DNA of 36,470 nt, taken from CAYQSU01 sp964420325. GTDB taxonomy: Bacteria > Pseudomonadota > Alphaproteobacteria > Rhodospirillales > Defluviicoccaceae. The DNA lies in assembly GCA_964420325.1 (NCBI GenBank), contig CAYQSU010000033.1, forward strand, positions 1 to 36,470, written 5' to 3'. The translations under genes were made by a program, and so were the position numbers. The notes beneath the pieces are model-generated. The model was not told where the DNA came from. It saw only the letters and a program-made list of their open reading frames with translations, and made no database searches. Numbering within the stretch: position 1 is the first letter of the stretch; each line of letters begins with the position of its first letter. Below are positions 16,770 to 26,623 of this stretch, piece by piece.

Positions 16770-17468
16770 ATGACCGGTGAGGCATTCGGACGTGGCGCGT
16801 TGGCAGTGAGAGGCAATTTGATCCTGGCCTTGCCGAAGGGACGGATCCTCGCCGAGGTCATGCCGCTCGTGCGCCGCGCCGGCATCGAGCCCGAGCCTGC
16901 GTTCGACGACGAGGCCGCGCGCAAGCTCCGCTTCGCCACCAACGTCGCCGAGGTCGACATCATCCGCGTCCGCTCCTTCGACGTCGCCACGTTCGTCGCG
17001 TTCGGTGCCGCGCATCTGGGCGTCGCCGGCACGGACGTCCTCATGGAGTTCGACTACTCCGAGATCTATGCGCCGCTCGACCTCGGCGTCGGCCGCTGCC
17101 GGATGGCGGTTGCCGAGCCTGCTGAGCTTGTCGGCAGCGACGATCCCGCCGGCTGGAGCCATGTGCGGATCGCCACCAAGTATCCCGTGGTGACCGCCCG
17201 CCACTTCGCTGGGCGCGGCGTCCAGGCCGAGTGCATCCGGCTCTCGGGCGCGATCGAGCTGGCGCCGGCGCTGGGGCTTTGCGAGCGCATCGTCGACCTG
17301 GTGTCCTCCGGCGAGACGTTGCGGGCCAACGGTCTCGTCGAGGTGGAGACGATCTCCGAGATCACCTCCCGCCTGGTCGTCAACCGCACGACGTGGAAGA
17401 CCCGCCCGGAGGACGTGGGCCGATGGATTGCGCGGTTCAGGGAGGCGATCGATGGCGGCTCGGCTTGA
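16770..17468 (+). CDS. hisG: ATP phosphoribosyltransferase, short form
   Basis: A 232-residue HisG lacking the C-terminal regulatory ACT-like domain. It joins ATP and PRPP in the first step of histidine synthesis. Diagnostic pieces are LALPKGRILAEVMPLVRRAG, HLGVAGTDVLMEF, KYPVVTARHF and the PRPP loop ELAPALGLCERIVDLVSSGETLRANGL. Short-form HisG works as a hetero-octamer with the HisS-like regulatory subunit HisZ, which is not in this window. Its end overlaps hisD by 17 bases. Confidence 0.96.
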   Translation: MTGEAFGRGALAVRGNLILALPKGRILAEVMPLVRRAGIEPEPAFDDEAARKLRFATNVAEVDIIRVRSFDVATFVAFGAAHLGVAGTDVLMEFDYSEIYAPLDLGVGRCRMAVAEPAELVGSDDPAGWSHVRIATKYPVVTARHFAGRGVQAECIRLSGAIELAPALGLCERIVDLVSSGETLRANGLVEVETISEITSRLVVNRTTWKTRPEDVGRWIARFREAIDGGSA

Positions 17469-18756
17469 CGTCCGCGCCCCCGGCTTCGAGGTCGCGTTCT
17501 CGGCGCTGCTGACGTCGCAGCGCACGTCGCAGGCCGATGTCGACGTCGTCGTCGCGGCAATCCTCGAGGATGTCCGCACGCGCGGCGACGCCGCGCTCAT
17601 CGAGCACTCGCGCCGCCTCGATCGTGTCGAGCTTACACCGGAGACGCTGCGGGTGTCCGCCCCCGAGATCAAGAGCGCGAGCGCGGCCTGCGACAAGCGC
17701 GCCGTCGCCGCCCTCGAGCTCGCGGCACGTCGCATCCGCGCCTTTCACGAGCGGCAGGTGCCTCAGGATCTGGACTACACCGATGCCGATGGGGTTCGCC
17801 TCGGCTATCGCTGGACGCCGGTGGCCGCGGTGGGGCTCTATGTTCCGGGCGGAACCGCCGCCTACCCGTCCTCGGTGCTGATGAATGCGATACCGGCCAC
17901 CGTCGCGGGCGTCGAGCGCCTGGTGATGGTGGTTCCGGCGCCGGCGGGCGCCATCAACCCGCTTGTTCTGGCCGCCGCCCGAATCGCCGGAATCGGAGAG
18001 ATCTATCGCATCGGCGGGGCGCAGGCGGTGGCGGCCCTGGCCTACGGCACCGAGACGATCAGGCCGGTCGCGAAGATCGTCGGTCCGGGCAACGCCTACG
18101 TCGCCGCCGCCAAGAGGCGCGTCTTCGGCATCGTCGGCATCGACATGATCGCCGGACCCTCGGAGGTTCTCGTCGTCGCCGACGCGGCCAACGATCCTGC
18201 GTGGATCGCCGCCGATCTGTTGGCGCAGGCCGAACACGACGCCGCCGCGCAATCGATCCTGATCACCGACGACGCCGCCTTCGGCGACCGCGTGTGCGCC
18301 GAGGTGGAGGCGCAGTTGGCGACCCTGGAGCGCGCCGACATCGCATCCCGGAGCTGGGCCGCCCATGGCTGGGTGATCATCGTCGACAGCCTCGATCAGG
18401 CCGCGGCACTCATCGACCGGATCGCGCCGGAGCATCTGCAGCTCGCCGTAGAGGATCCCGACCGTCTCGCCGCGCGGGTCAGCCACGCCGGCGCCGTGTT
18501 TCTCGGGCGGATGGCGCCGGAGGCCATCGGCGACTATGTCGCCGGCCCCAACCACGTGCTGCCCACCGGCGGCAGCGCCCGGTTCTCTTCGGGCCTCGGC
18601 GTGCTCGACTTCCTCAAGCGAAGCACGATGATCGGCTGTGACGCCCAAGCGTTCGGCGCCATCGCGCCGGCGGCGCTGGCTCTCGCCGAGGCGGAGGGGC
18701 TCGGCGCCCATGCGCGCTCGCTGGCTCTCAGGCTGAACCGCCGGCGCCCGACGTGA
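17452..18756 (+). CDS. hisD: Histidinol dehydrogenase
   Basis: A 434-residue Zn enzyme performing the last two oxidations, L-histidinol to L-histidine. Recognised are GLYVPGGTAAYPSSVLMNAIPA, RIGGAQAVAALAYGTE, VGPGNAYVAAAKR, GIDMIAGPSEVLVVAD, the AEHDAAAQS segment and RIAPEHLQL with the catalytic Glu/His. The ATG at 17452, inside the end of hisG, has GGGAGG six bases upstream. Coupling with hisG is expected. The UPF0262 gene starts nine bases after the stop. Confidence 0.97.
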   Translation: MAARLDVRAPGFEVAFSALLTSQRTSQADVDVVVAAILEDVRTRGDAALIEHSRRLDRVELTPETLRVSAPEIKSASAACDKRAVAALELAARRIRAFHERQVPQDLDYTDADGVRLGYRWTPVAAVGLYVPGGTAAYPSSVLMNAIPATVAGVERLVMVVPAPAGAINPLVLAAARIAGIGEIYRIGGAQAVAALAYGTETIRPVAKIVGPGNAYVAAAKRRVFGIVGIDMIAGPSEVLVVADAANDPAWIAADLLAQAEHDAAAQSILITDDAAFGDRVCAEVEAQLATLERADIASRSWAAHGWVIIVDSLDQAAALIDRIAPEHLQLAVEDPDRLAARVSHAGAVFLGRMAPEAIGDYVAGPNHVLPTGGSARFSSGLGVLDFLKRSTMIGCDAQAFGAIAPAALALAEAEGLGAHARSLALRLNRRRPT

Positions 18757-18765
18757 CCGCCCGTC

Positions 18766-19254
18766 GTGACCTCCGGCAGGACGCCCGAAACCGAGCGAAT
18801 TGTCAGCGTCCACTTCGACGATCCGGGCCGCATCCGGCTCAGCGCGCAGGTCGAGAACGAGCGCCGCGCGGCGCTGTTCGACCTGATCCAGGACAACCGG
18901 TTCGCGCTCGTCGGCGGCTTCCGGGGGCCGTACGCTCTCCATCTCGGCATCGACGGAGAACGGCTGACCTTCGAGGTTCGCGACCAGAAGGCAGAGCCGT
19001 TGACCCGCTTCGCCCTGCCGCTTCGCTCGCTCAGGCGAATCATCAAGGATTACTTCCTGGTGCTCGACAGCTACTTCAAGTCGATCAAGACCGCTCCGCC
19101 GAGCCGCATCGAGGCCATCGACATGGGGCGTCGCGGCCTTCACAACGAGGGTGCCGAGCTGTTGCGGCAACGGCTGGCCGACAAGGTGGACATGGATCAG
19201 GATACCGCCCGCCGTCTGTTCACCCTGATCTGCGTGCTGCACATCCGAGGCTGA
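18766..19254 (+). CDS. UPF0262 family protein
   Basis: A 162-residue protein of the uncharacterised UPF0262 family, found almost only in Alphaproteobacteria. Typical stretches are ERRAALFDLIQDNRF, GPYALHLGIDGERLTFEV, PLRSLRRIIKDYFLVLDSYFKSI and the C-terminal DTARRLFTLICVLHIRG. The GTG start is nine bases after hisD and the phosphatase gene starts seven bases after its stop, a tight operon. Position between hisD and a low-molecular-weight phosphatase is the usual alphaproteobacterial setting. No biochemical role is known. Confidence 0.93.
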   Translation: MTSGRTPETERIVSVHFDDPGRIRLSAQVENERRAALFDLIQDNRFALVGGFRGPYALHLGIDGERLTFEVRDQKAEPLTRFALPLRSLRRIIKDYFLVLDSYFKSIKTAPPSRIEAIDMGRRGLHNEGAELLRQRLADKVDMDQDTARRLFTLICVLHIRG

Positions 19255-19261
19255 GCGGGAC

Positions 19262-19705
19262 GTGGGCGACCTTCCCTCCGCGGTGCTGTTCGCCTGCACC
19301 CACAACGCCGTGCGGTCGCCGATGGCCGAGGGCCTGCTCAAGCACCTGCACGGGCTCAGGGTCTACGTCGACTCGGTGGGCGTCCGACCGGGCGAGCTGG
19401 ATCCGTTCGCGGTCGAGGTCATGGAGGAGATCGGCATCAACATAGCGAGGCACCGGCCGAAGACGTTCGACGACCTGGAGGACGAGTCCTTCGACGAGGT
19501 GATCTCGCTGTCGCCGGAGGCCCACCACCGGGCCGTCGAGATGACGCGGATCATGGCCTGCGAGACCCGGTTCTGGAACATCTTCGATCCGACCATCGTC
19601 GAAGGCAGTCGCGACGCCCGCCTGGCCGCGTACCGGCAGGTTCGCGACCAACTGTTGAACCGCATCAAGGAGCATTTCCGGGCGGGCCGGATGGCCGATG
19701 TGTAG
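19262..19705 (+). CDS. Low-molecular-weight protein-tyrosine-phosphatase family protein
   Basis: A 147-residue phosphatase or arsenate-reductase-like protein. The P-loop C(X)5RS is CTHNAVRS with nucleophile Cys12 and Arg18, and the general acid is Asp109 in IFDPTI. The protein begins with GTG right after the UPF0262 gene. The P-loop lacks the pattern and extra cysteines of classical ArsC reductases, so dephosphorylation of a protein or small phosphate is more likely, but this is not certain. The conserved link with UPF0262 suggests joint function. Confidence 0.9.
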   Translation: MGDLPSAVLFACTHNAVRSPMAEGLLKHLHGLRVYVDSVGVRPGELDPFAVEVMEEIGINIARHRPKTFDDLEDESFDEVISLSPEAHHRAVEMTRIMACETRFWNIFDPTIVEGSRDARLAAYRQVRDQLLNRIKEHFRAGRMADV

Positions 19706-19754
19706 ACCCGTGCACGGGGCGAGACAGTGCTGCCTGCGCATCCGGGAAATCCTC

Positions 19755-19783
19755 TTGACCGCGTGGAAACCGCCGGCCATCTA
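19755..19783 (+). promoter_or_regulatory. Possible infA promoter
   Basis: TTGACC (19755–19760), a 17-base spacer and CATCTA (19778–19783) lie in the 110-base gap before infA. The start site would be near 19790. Confidence 0.45.
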
Positions 19784-19815
19784 AAGGTCGCCGACGGCAC
19801 AGATAAGAGGGAGTA

Positions 19816-20034
19816 ATGGCAAAAGAAGGCATTTTGGAGTTTACGGGCGTGGTGACCGAGCTTCTCCCCAACGCGATGTTCCGCGTGAAGCTCGAGAACA
19901 ACCACGAGGTCCTGGCGCACACGGCGGGGCGCATGCGCAAGAACCGGATCCGCGTGCTCGCGGGCGACCGCGTCAACGTGGAGATGACACCGTACGATCT
20001 GACCAAGGGTCGGATCACCTTCCGATACAAGTGA
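19816..20034 (+). CDS. infA: Translation initiation factor IF-1
   Basis: A 72-residue single OB-fold protein with the invariant opening MAKEGILEFTGVVTELLPNA, the middle HTAGRMRKNRIRVLAGDRVNVEM and end TKGRITFRYK. It binds the ribosomal A site during initiation. It has GAGGGAG immediately upstream and probably its own promoter. maf begins 37 bases downstream. Confidence 0.98.
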   Translation: MAKEGILEFTGVVTELLPNAMFRVKLENNHEVLAHTAGRMRKNRIRVLAGDRVNVEMTPYDLTKGRITFRYK

Positions 20035-20071
20035 CATCGCGTGATGGCGGGCCAACAGGGTCTTCGCATCG

Positions 20072-20701
20072 GTGTCTGACGGTGATCCCGGTTCGCCCGT
20101 CCTCCGCTTGATCCTCGCGTCCGCTTCGCAACGGCGGGTGGCGCTGCTGCGCCAGATCGGCGTCGTCCCCGACGCGATCACCCCCGCCGAGATCGACGAG
20201 TCCCCGCGCAAGAACGAGCGTCCGCGCGACATGGCGCAGCGCCTCGCGATCGCCAAGGCCCGGTCGGTCTGGGACCGTTGCCCCGATGCGATCGTCCTGG
20301 CCGCCGACACCGTCGTCGCCTGCGGCCGCCGGGTCCTGCCGAAGCCCGCGGGCGAGCGCGAGGCGCGGGCGTTCCTGAGTCTGCTCTCGGGCCGCCGGCA
20401 TCGGGTCTACGGGGGGGTCGCAGTGGTCTCGCCGGACGGGCGCACCAGGGCACGGCTGGTGGTGTCGGCGGTGGCGTTCAAGCGCCTGAGCGAGCCGGAG
20501 CTGGAGCGCTACATCGCCTCGGGCGAATGGCGGGGAAAGGCCGGGGCCTATGCCATTCAGGGGCGTGCGGCGGCCTTCGTCCGCTGGCTGTCCGGGTCCT
20601 ACTCCAACATCGTCGGCCTCCCCCTCTACGAGACGTCGGCGCTCTTGAGCGGGGCCGGGTTCCAGCCGGCGACCGACGACGGCGGGACCGATGGCGATTG
20701 A
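20072..20701 (+). CDS. maf: Maf-like nucleotide pyrophosphatase
   Basis: A 209-residue Maf/YceF-family protein that hydrolyses modified or canonical nucleoside triphosphates to monophosphates. It has the opening LILASASQRRVALLRQIG, DESPRKNERP, VLAADTVVACGRRVLPKP, SGRRHRVYGGV and the C-terminal GKAGAYAIQGRAA then SYSNIVGLPLYET. The GTG start at 20072 is weakly supported. The last 11 bases overlap the RNase G gene, so translation is coupled. Confidence 0.95.
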   Translation: MSDGDPGSPVLRLILASASQRRVALLRQIGVVPDAITPAEIDESPRKNERPRDMAQRLAIAKARSVWDRCPDAIVLAADTVVACGRRVLPKPAGEREARAFLSLLSGRRHRVYGGVAVVSPDGRTRARLVVSAVAFKRLSEPELERYIASGEWRGKAGAYAIQGRAAAFVRWLSGSYSNIVGLPLYETSALLSGAGFQPATDDGGTDGD

Positions 20702-22118
20702 CGAGGTCCTCGTCACCGTCGCGCCCGGCGAGGTCCGGGCCGGGTTCAGGGCCGGCGGCCGGCTCCGTCGCCTGGTCGTCGACCGCGGCGACGATCGTCC
20801 CCTGATCGGCGACGTCCGTCTCGGCCGCGTGACCAGGGTCGTGCGCGGCCTCAACGCCGCGTTCGTCGACATCGGCGGCGACCGGGAGGGCCTCCTCGAT
20901 CTCTCCGCGGCCGCGGCCGCGGTGGAGCGGGTGGGCGAAGGCGATCCGGTGCTGGTGCAGGTGAGCCGCGAGGCGTTCGGCGGCAAGGGACCGAAGCTCA
21001 GCCTGCGTCCGACCCTGGCGGGCCGGTATCTGGTGCTGCTCCCGGACGAGACCGGGGTCCGGTGTTCGCGGCGGGTCGGCACGGGCGAGGCGGCCGGGCG
21101 GCTTCGCGCGCTCGCCGATCTGCTGCCGCGGGAGCATCACGGCTGGATCGTTCGCGCCGCCGCACTGCCTGCGAGCGCCGACGGCGTCGCCGCCGAGGCC
21201 GGCCGGCTGATCGACGCCTGGCACCGCATCCGTCGCGGGCGGGCGTCCGCCTCGTCGCCGGCCAACCTCTGGCGGCGGGCGCCTCCGGCGCTGGCGGCGG
21301 TGCTCGACGAGGCGGGCGCGGAAACACGGCGCCTCGTCATCGACGACGCCCGGTTCGCGGCGCGCGTGCGGGCAGAGGCCCCGGACCTCGGCGCGAGAAT
21401 CGAGATCTTCACCGGCCGCGAGCCGCTGTTTTCCGTTGCCGGCGTCGAGGAAGAGATCGATGCGGCGCTGGCGCCGGTGCTGACGCTGCCGTCGGGAGGG
21501 GTGATGACGATCGCCGAAACCGCCGCCGCGGTCGCGATCGACGTCGATACCGGTGCGGCGGAGCAAGGCGGCCGCGAGCCCACCGCGCTCGCCGTCAACC
21601 TCGAGGCGGCCGAGGCGGTGATCCATCACGTCGGCCTTCGCGAGCTCGCCGGCTACATTCTCGTCGATTTCGTGCCGATGCAGCGGCGGGAGAACAATGC
21701 TCGCGTTCTCAAGCGCATGCGCGACGGTTTTGCGTCCGATCGCCGGGACGTCCACGTTGGCGGTTTCACGCGTCTCGGCATGGTCGAGCTGACCCGGAGA
21801 CGCCTCGGCCCCTCGCTCGGCGAGCAGCTGACCGAGGCCTGCCCCTGCTGCCGCGGCAACGGCCGGGTGAAGTCGCCCCGCACCGTCGCCCTGGAGGCAT
21901 TGCGCGCGGTGCTGACGGCGGATGCGGCGGAACCGGGACGGGCGTGGACCGTGGAGGCGCCGCGGCCGGTGGTGGCGGCGCTTTCGGCGCCGCTGGCCCA
22001 GGCTCGCCGCGATGCCGAGGCGCGGCTCGGTCGCGCGCTCCGGCTCGTCGAAGACGCGGCATCGGCTCCCGACGCCTTCCGCCTCGCCGCCAGGGAGGGG
22101 GGGCGCGATCGTGGCTGA
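20691..22118 (+). CDS. rng: Ribonuclease G / RNase E family protein
   Basis: A 475-residue endoribonuclease for rRNA and mRNA processing. It shows an S1-like region (GDVRLGRVTRVVRGLNAAFVDIG, 40–62), RNase H-like segments, the catalytic aspartates Asp284 (VAIDVDTG) and Asp326 (ILVDFVPM), and the Zn-link CPCCRGNG with Cys384/Cys387. There is no long acidic or Arg-rich degradosome scaffold, so it is RNase G-like. The conserved spacing suggests an active enzyme, although the region around 110–250 is rather divergent. It overlaps maf at the start and yacG at the end. Confidence 0.94.
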   Translation: MAIDEVLVTVAPGEVRAGFRAGGRLRRLVVDRGDDRPLIGDVRLGRVTRVVRGLNAAFVDIGGDREGLLDLSAAAAAVERVGEGDPVLVQVSREAFGGKGPKLSLRPTLAGRYLVLLPDETGVRCSRRVGTGEAAGRLRALADLLPREHHGWIVRAAALPASADGVAAEAGRLIDAWHRIRRGRASASSPANLWRRAPPALAAVLDEAGAETRRLVIDDARFAARVRAEAPDLGARIEIFTGREPLFSVAGVEEEIDAALAPVLTLPSGGVMTIAETAAAVAIDVDTGAAEQGGREPTALAVNLEAAEAVIHHVGLRELAGYILVDFVPMQRRENNARVLKRMRDGFASDRRDVHVGGFTRLGMVELTRRRLGPSLGEQLTEACPCCRGNGRVKSPRTVALEALRAVLTADAAEPGRAWTVEAPRPVVAALSAPLAQARRDAEARLGRALRLVEDAASAPDAFRLAAREGGRDRG

Positions 22119-22317
22119 CCGTCCCGGGACCGAGGCGGGTGGAGCGGTCGGCAGGCGATGCCCGACATGCGGCAAGCCCACCGTCGACAGATGGCGTCCG
22201 TTCTGCTCGAAGCGGTGCGCCGACATCGATCTCGGCCGCTGGCTGGGCGAGCACTATCGCGTTCCGGGGGAGGACGAAACCGCGCCCGAAGCCGAGGCCG
22301 AACCGGAAGAGCCGTAG
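22111..22317 (+). CDS. yacG: DNA gyrase inhibitor YacG
   Basis: A 68-residue zinc protein starting at GTG and overlapping the RNase gene by eight bases. Four cysteines (17, 20, 32, 36) in CPTCGKP and FCSKRCADIDLGRWL form the treble-clef zinc site of YacG, which binds GyrB and blocks DNA binding by gyrase. The tail is acidic. Position after RNase G fits other Rhodospirillales. Confidence 0.94.
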   Translation: MADRPGTEAGGAVGRRCPTCGKPTVDRWRPFCSKRCADIDLGRWLGEHYRVPGEDETAPEAEAEPEEP

Positions 22318-22386
22318 AGCGGGTTCACCGCGGCGAGAGGGAGGCCTATCGGTCGACCCTGGCAGGAGAGCGGAGGTCTTCGGGCA

Positions 22387-22602
22387 TCAGTCGCGGCATC
22401 TCGGCTGGGCGGCGATCTGCGGATCCTGGCGCCGCGAGGGATCGGCGGCACAGGCGGCGGCGATCTGCGGGTTGGCCTCGAACTGCGCCTTGGCGATCAG
22501 CGCCTTGACCCGGCTCGGAAACCAGAAGCGCTGGATCTCCGAGCCGTTTCGGCAGACCAACTCGGCGCCGGTGCCGTGGATCTCGATGCAGTATACGGGC
22601 AT
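22387..22602 (-). CDS. Small hypothetical protein with repeated PQIAA motif
   Basis: A possible 71-residue protein, MPVYCIEIHGTGAELVCRNG then IQRFWFPSRVKALIAKAQFE. Its end repeats PQIAA twice. Third-position GC is high and the coding pattern looks natural, and it fills the 473 bases between yacG and gatB. The Shine-Dalgarno sequence (GCGAGGCG directly before ATG) is poor. No family recognised. The N-terminal part looks like a beta-hairpin followed by one helix. Confidence 0.5.
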   Translation of the reverse strand: MPVYCIEIHGTGAELVCRNGSEIQRFWFPSRVKALIAKAQFEANPQIAAACAADPSRRQDPQIAAQPRCRD

Positions 22603-22714
22603 CGCCTCGCGACCTGTTCGTCCTCGCACCTGATGCGTTTGATGACAGCCTACGACGACCTCGTAACCGGAGCGTTAAGGCGCTTCGCCCCGGCGGCGTC
22701 CGCCTTGGTTTTTC

Positions 22715-22744
22715 TTGGACGCCCGGCCGGACCCTCGGTATAGA
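22715..22744 (+). promoter_or_regulatory. Sigma-70-like promoter for gatB
   Basis: TTGGAC (22715–22720), an 18-base spacer and TATAGA (22739–22744) predict a start near 22751. That would lie after the first base of a GTG at 22749 and so supports the later GTG at 22791 as the gatB start. Confidence 0.6.
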
Positions 22745-22790
22745 CTGGGTGAATGCCGGGGTTGGCCGGCGCGAGGGTGGTGCAAGCACC

Positions 22791-24248
<1,458 letters not shown>

Positions 24249-24272
24249 ACGGAAAGCCGCGGTTTGCCGAGC

Positions 24273-25189
24273 ATGGGCCACCGGTTCTTCACCGCCGACG
24301 TCTTCACCGATCACATCTTCGGCGGCAATCCGCTGGCGGTGTTCCCCGACGCCGCCGGGCTCTCAGGCCGGCAGATGCAGGCCGTGGCGCGCGAGCTCAA
24401 CCTGTCGGAGACCGTCTTCGTCCTGCCGCCGGAGCGCCCCGGGCACACGCGCCGCCTGCGCATTTTCACGCCTGCGGCCGAGCTGCCCTTCGCCGGCCAT
24501 CCGACCATCGGCACGGCGCATGTGCTGGCCAGCATCGGCGACATCGCGCTCGCCGGTGAGGCGACCCGGGTGGTGTTCGAGGAAGGTGTCGGACCGGTTC
24601 CGGTGACGATCCGCGGCCGCCGCGGAAGGCCCGTGTGGGCCCAGCTGACGACGGCACGACTGCCGGAATTCGGGCCCGAGCCGCCGACCGCCTTCGTGCT
24701 CGCGGCGATGCTGTCTCTGGAGCTCGGGGACCTGTCGACTGAGACCTCGCCGCAGACGGTCAGCTGCGGCGTTCCGTTCACCGTCATCGAGTTGGCGAGC
24801 CTCGAGGCGGTGGGGCGCGCGAGCCTCAGGCGCGATGTCTGGGACTCGGTGCTCGCCCCGACCTGGGCGCCCGCGGTGTTCGTGTTCTGCCGCGGCGCGG
24901 TGCGCCCCGAGGCCGGGTTGCACGCGCGCATGTTCGATCCCGCGATGGGCATCGGCGAGGACCCGGCGACCGGCTCCGCCGTCGCCGCGCTCGCCGGCCT
25001 GCTTTCCCGCCAGGAGCCTCATGGGGACGGCACCCGGCGATGGGTGGTCGAGCAGGGCGTGGAGATCGGTCGGCCGAGCCTCCTCGAGCTGGAGGCCGAC
25101 ATCGGCAACGGAAGCGTCGAAAGCGTGCGCGTAGGCGGTGCCTCGGTCATGGTCAGCCGGGGCGAGATGGAGATCCCGCCGTCCCGTGA
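24273..25189 (+). CDS. PhzF family isomerase, 3' end lacks its expected stop
   Basis: A PhzF/DAP-epimerase-fold protein: FTADVFTDHIFGGNPLAVFP at the start, ELNLSETVFV with catalytic Glu46, RIFTPAAELPFAGHPTIGTA, and GIGEDPATGSAVAALAGLL. Homology runs to VMVSRGEMEIPP at about residue 300, the normal family end. In the sequence given, no stop occurs there and the frame continues to 26957 through the antisense of the porin and part of luxR. One missing base near the 3' end would bring TGA at 25187–25189 into frame, so that end is used here. The substrate is unknown; most PhzF homologues outside phenazine clusters have no assigned role. It follows gatB by 24 bases. Confidence 0.8.
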
Positions 25190-25226
25190 CGAGCCGATCG
25201 GCCTCGCGCGCGCGGCGGCCGCACCG

Positions 25227-26555
25227 TCAGAAGCGATAGCGGAGGTTGAGCCCGAGGATGTGCGAACGGCTCTCGGCCTCTGCCCTGGTGTTGACGACGC
25301 CGGCCGCCGCGGTGCCGGCAAAGAAGCCGCGGTCGAGGTCGATCTCGATCGCCTGCCAACGGGCATGATAGTAGGCGACATCGACGACGAGCGCGTCGAG
25401 GAGCCGATACGAGAGCCCGAAGCCGACGGCGAAGCTGTCGGCATCGGGGACGCTCGCGCTGCGGAAGCGGTCGACGGTTGGCGTCGCGTCGTAGCGGACG
25501 CCGGCCCGTGCCGTCCAGGCCTCGGCGAAGGCGTACTCGAAGCCGATCGAGACGGCATAGGAGTCCGCGTAATCCTGGGCAATGACGACGTCGGGCATGC
25601 CGTCGTCGAAGCGGATGCGGATGTCCTCGAAGCGGCTCCAGTCGAACCATTGCGCCTCGCCGAGCAGCGTCAGGTGGGGCGTCAGCTCGTGGGCGATGCC
25701 GACGGTGAGGAAGCCCGGCAGGTCGAGGCCCGCCGTGCCGGCGAACGAGCCGTTGGCGGCGGCGAGTGCACCGGTGAGCCCCGAGATCCGGCTCTTCCCC
25801 TTCAGATCATGGCTGATCGGCGCGCGATAGTGGACGCCGAGCCGGGTGCCCGGCAGGGGCTCGAGGAGGACGCCGACGTTGTAGCCGACGCTCCAGTCGT
25901 CGCCCTCGAGCTCGCTGAGCCCGTCCGTCGCCACGGTCGGCCCGCCCGGCTGCAACGTGTCGGGGATGGCGTTGGAAAGCGTGGCGTTGGCGTACTGCAC
26001 GTCGATGCCGCCGCCGACCGACAGCCAATCGGCGACGCGCCAGGCGACGCTCGGCGCGATATCGGCGACGACCAGCCTCGACTTGATGGTATCGTAACGG
26101 CCGAACCAGTCGCTCTTGTAGCGGAGCGCCAGACCGAACGGCGAGGTCAGACCGAGGCCGATCCACAGATCGCCGTCCAGGATCGGAGCGGCGATGAACG
26201 CGGTCGGCACCACCGCCGGCTCGAACGGGGTGCCGCCGTCGCCGCCGCCGAGCCGGGTCGGGCCGGCGGGCGGCGCCGGCGTCGAGGCGGTAGTGCCGCG
26301 GTCCTCGAAGCCGATGTCGGTGAGGAAGAGCGTGAAGCCGTAGGCGGCCTCGCTGCCGGTGAGCCGGGTCATGCCTGCGGGGTTGGTGAAGACGGTGCTG
26401 GCCTCGGCGGCGATCGCCGCGCCGCCGGCAAAGGCGCGACCGAGGCCGGTCACCGTCTGCTGCGGGATGAAGAAGCCGCCCGCCCGCGCCGCGGGGGCGA
26501 CGAACGGCGCGAAGGCGGCGCACGAGAGAAGGACGGCGGCGGCGAGCCTCGCCAG
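25227..26555 (-). CDS. OmpP1/FadL family outer-membrane channel
   Basis: An outer-membrane beta-barrel of the FadL/TodX family, which takes up hydrophobic molecules. After a signal peptide (LARLAAAVLLSCAAFAPFVA, cleavage at ARAGGFF) come GFFIPQQTVTGLGRAFAGGAA with the hatch-like AEASTVFTNPAGMTRL, then alternating barrel strands and a terminal aromatic ILGLNLRYRF. The start is unresolved. The only standard in-frame starts (GTG at 26795, 26786) lie inside luxR and would add an unrelated 80-residue leader; 26555 is a CTG directly before the signal peptide. A small indel in the leader is possible. It lies just downstream of luxR on the same strand, so co-transcription is likely. Confidence 0.88.
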   Translation of the reverse strand: MARLAAAVLLSCAAFAPFVAPAARAGGFFIPQQTVTGLGRAFAGGAAIAAEASTVFTNPAGMTRLTGSEAAYGFTLFLTDIGFEDRGTTASTPAPPAGPTRLGGGDGGTPFEPAVVPTAFIAAPILDGDLWIGLGLTSPFGLALRYKSDWFGRYDTIKSRLVVADIAPSVAWRVADWLSVGGGIDVQYANATLSNAIPDTLQPGGPTVATDGLSELEGDDWSVGYNVGVLLEPLPGTRLGVHYRAPISHDLKGKSRISGLTGALAAANGSFAGTAGLDLPGFLTVGIAHELTPHLTLLGEAQWFDWSRFEDIRIRFDDGMPDVVIAQDYADSYAVSIGFEYAFAEAWTARAGVRYDATPTVDRFRSASVPDADSFAVGFGLSYRLLDALVVDVAYYHARWQAIEIDLDRGFFAGTAAAGVVNTRAEAESRSHILGLNLRYRF

Positions 26556-26623
26556 CGGTCGCGGACCCCGGCTGCGGTGTGCCGGCCCGCCGTGGCACCC
26601 GAGGCGCGGTTGATCGGGCGCGG

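Noticed and set aside
15101..17044. 647-codon minus-strand open frame
   Set aside because: Antisense to murA and hisG, both of which have unmistakable catalytic motifs on the plus strand.
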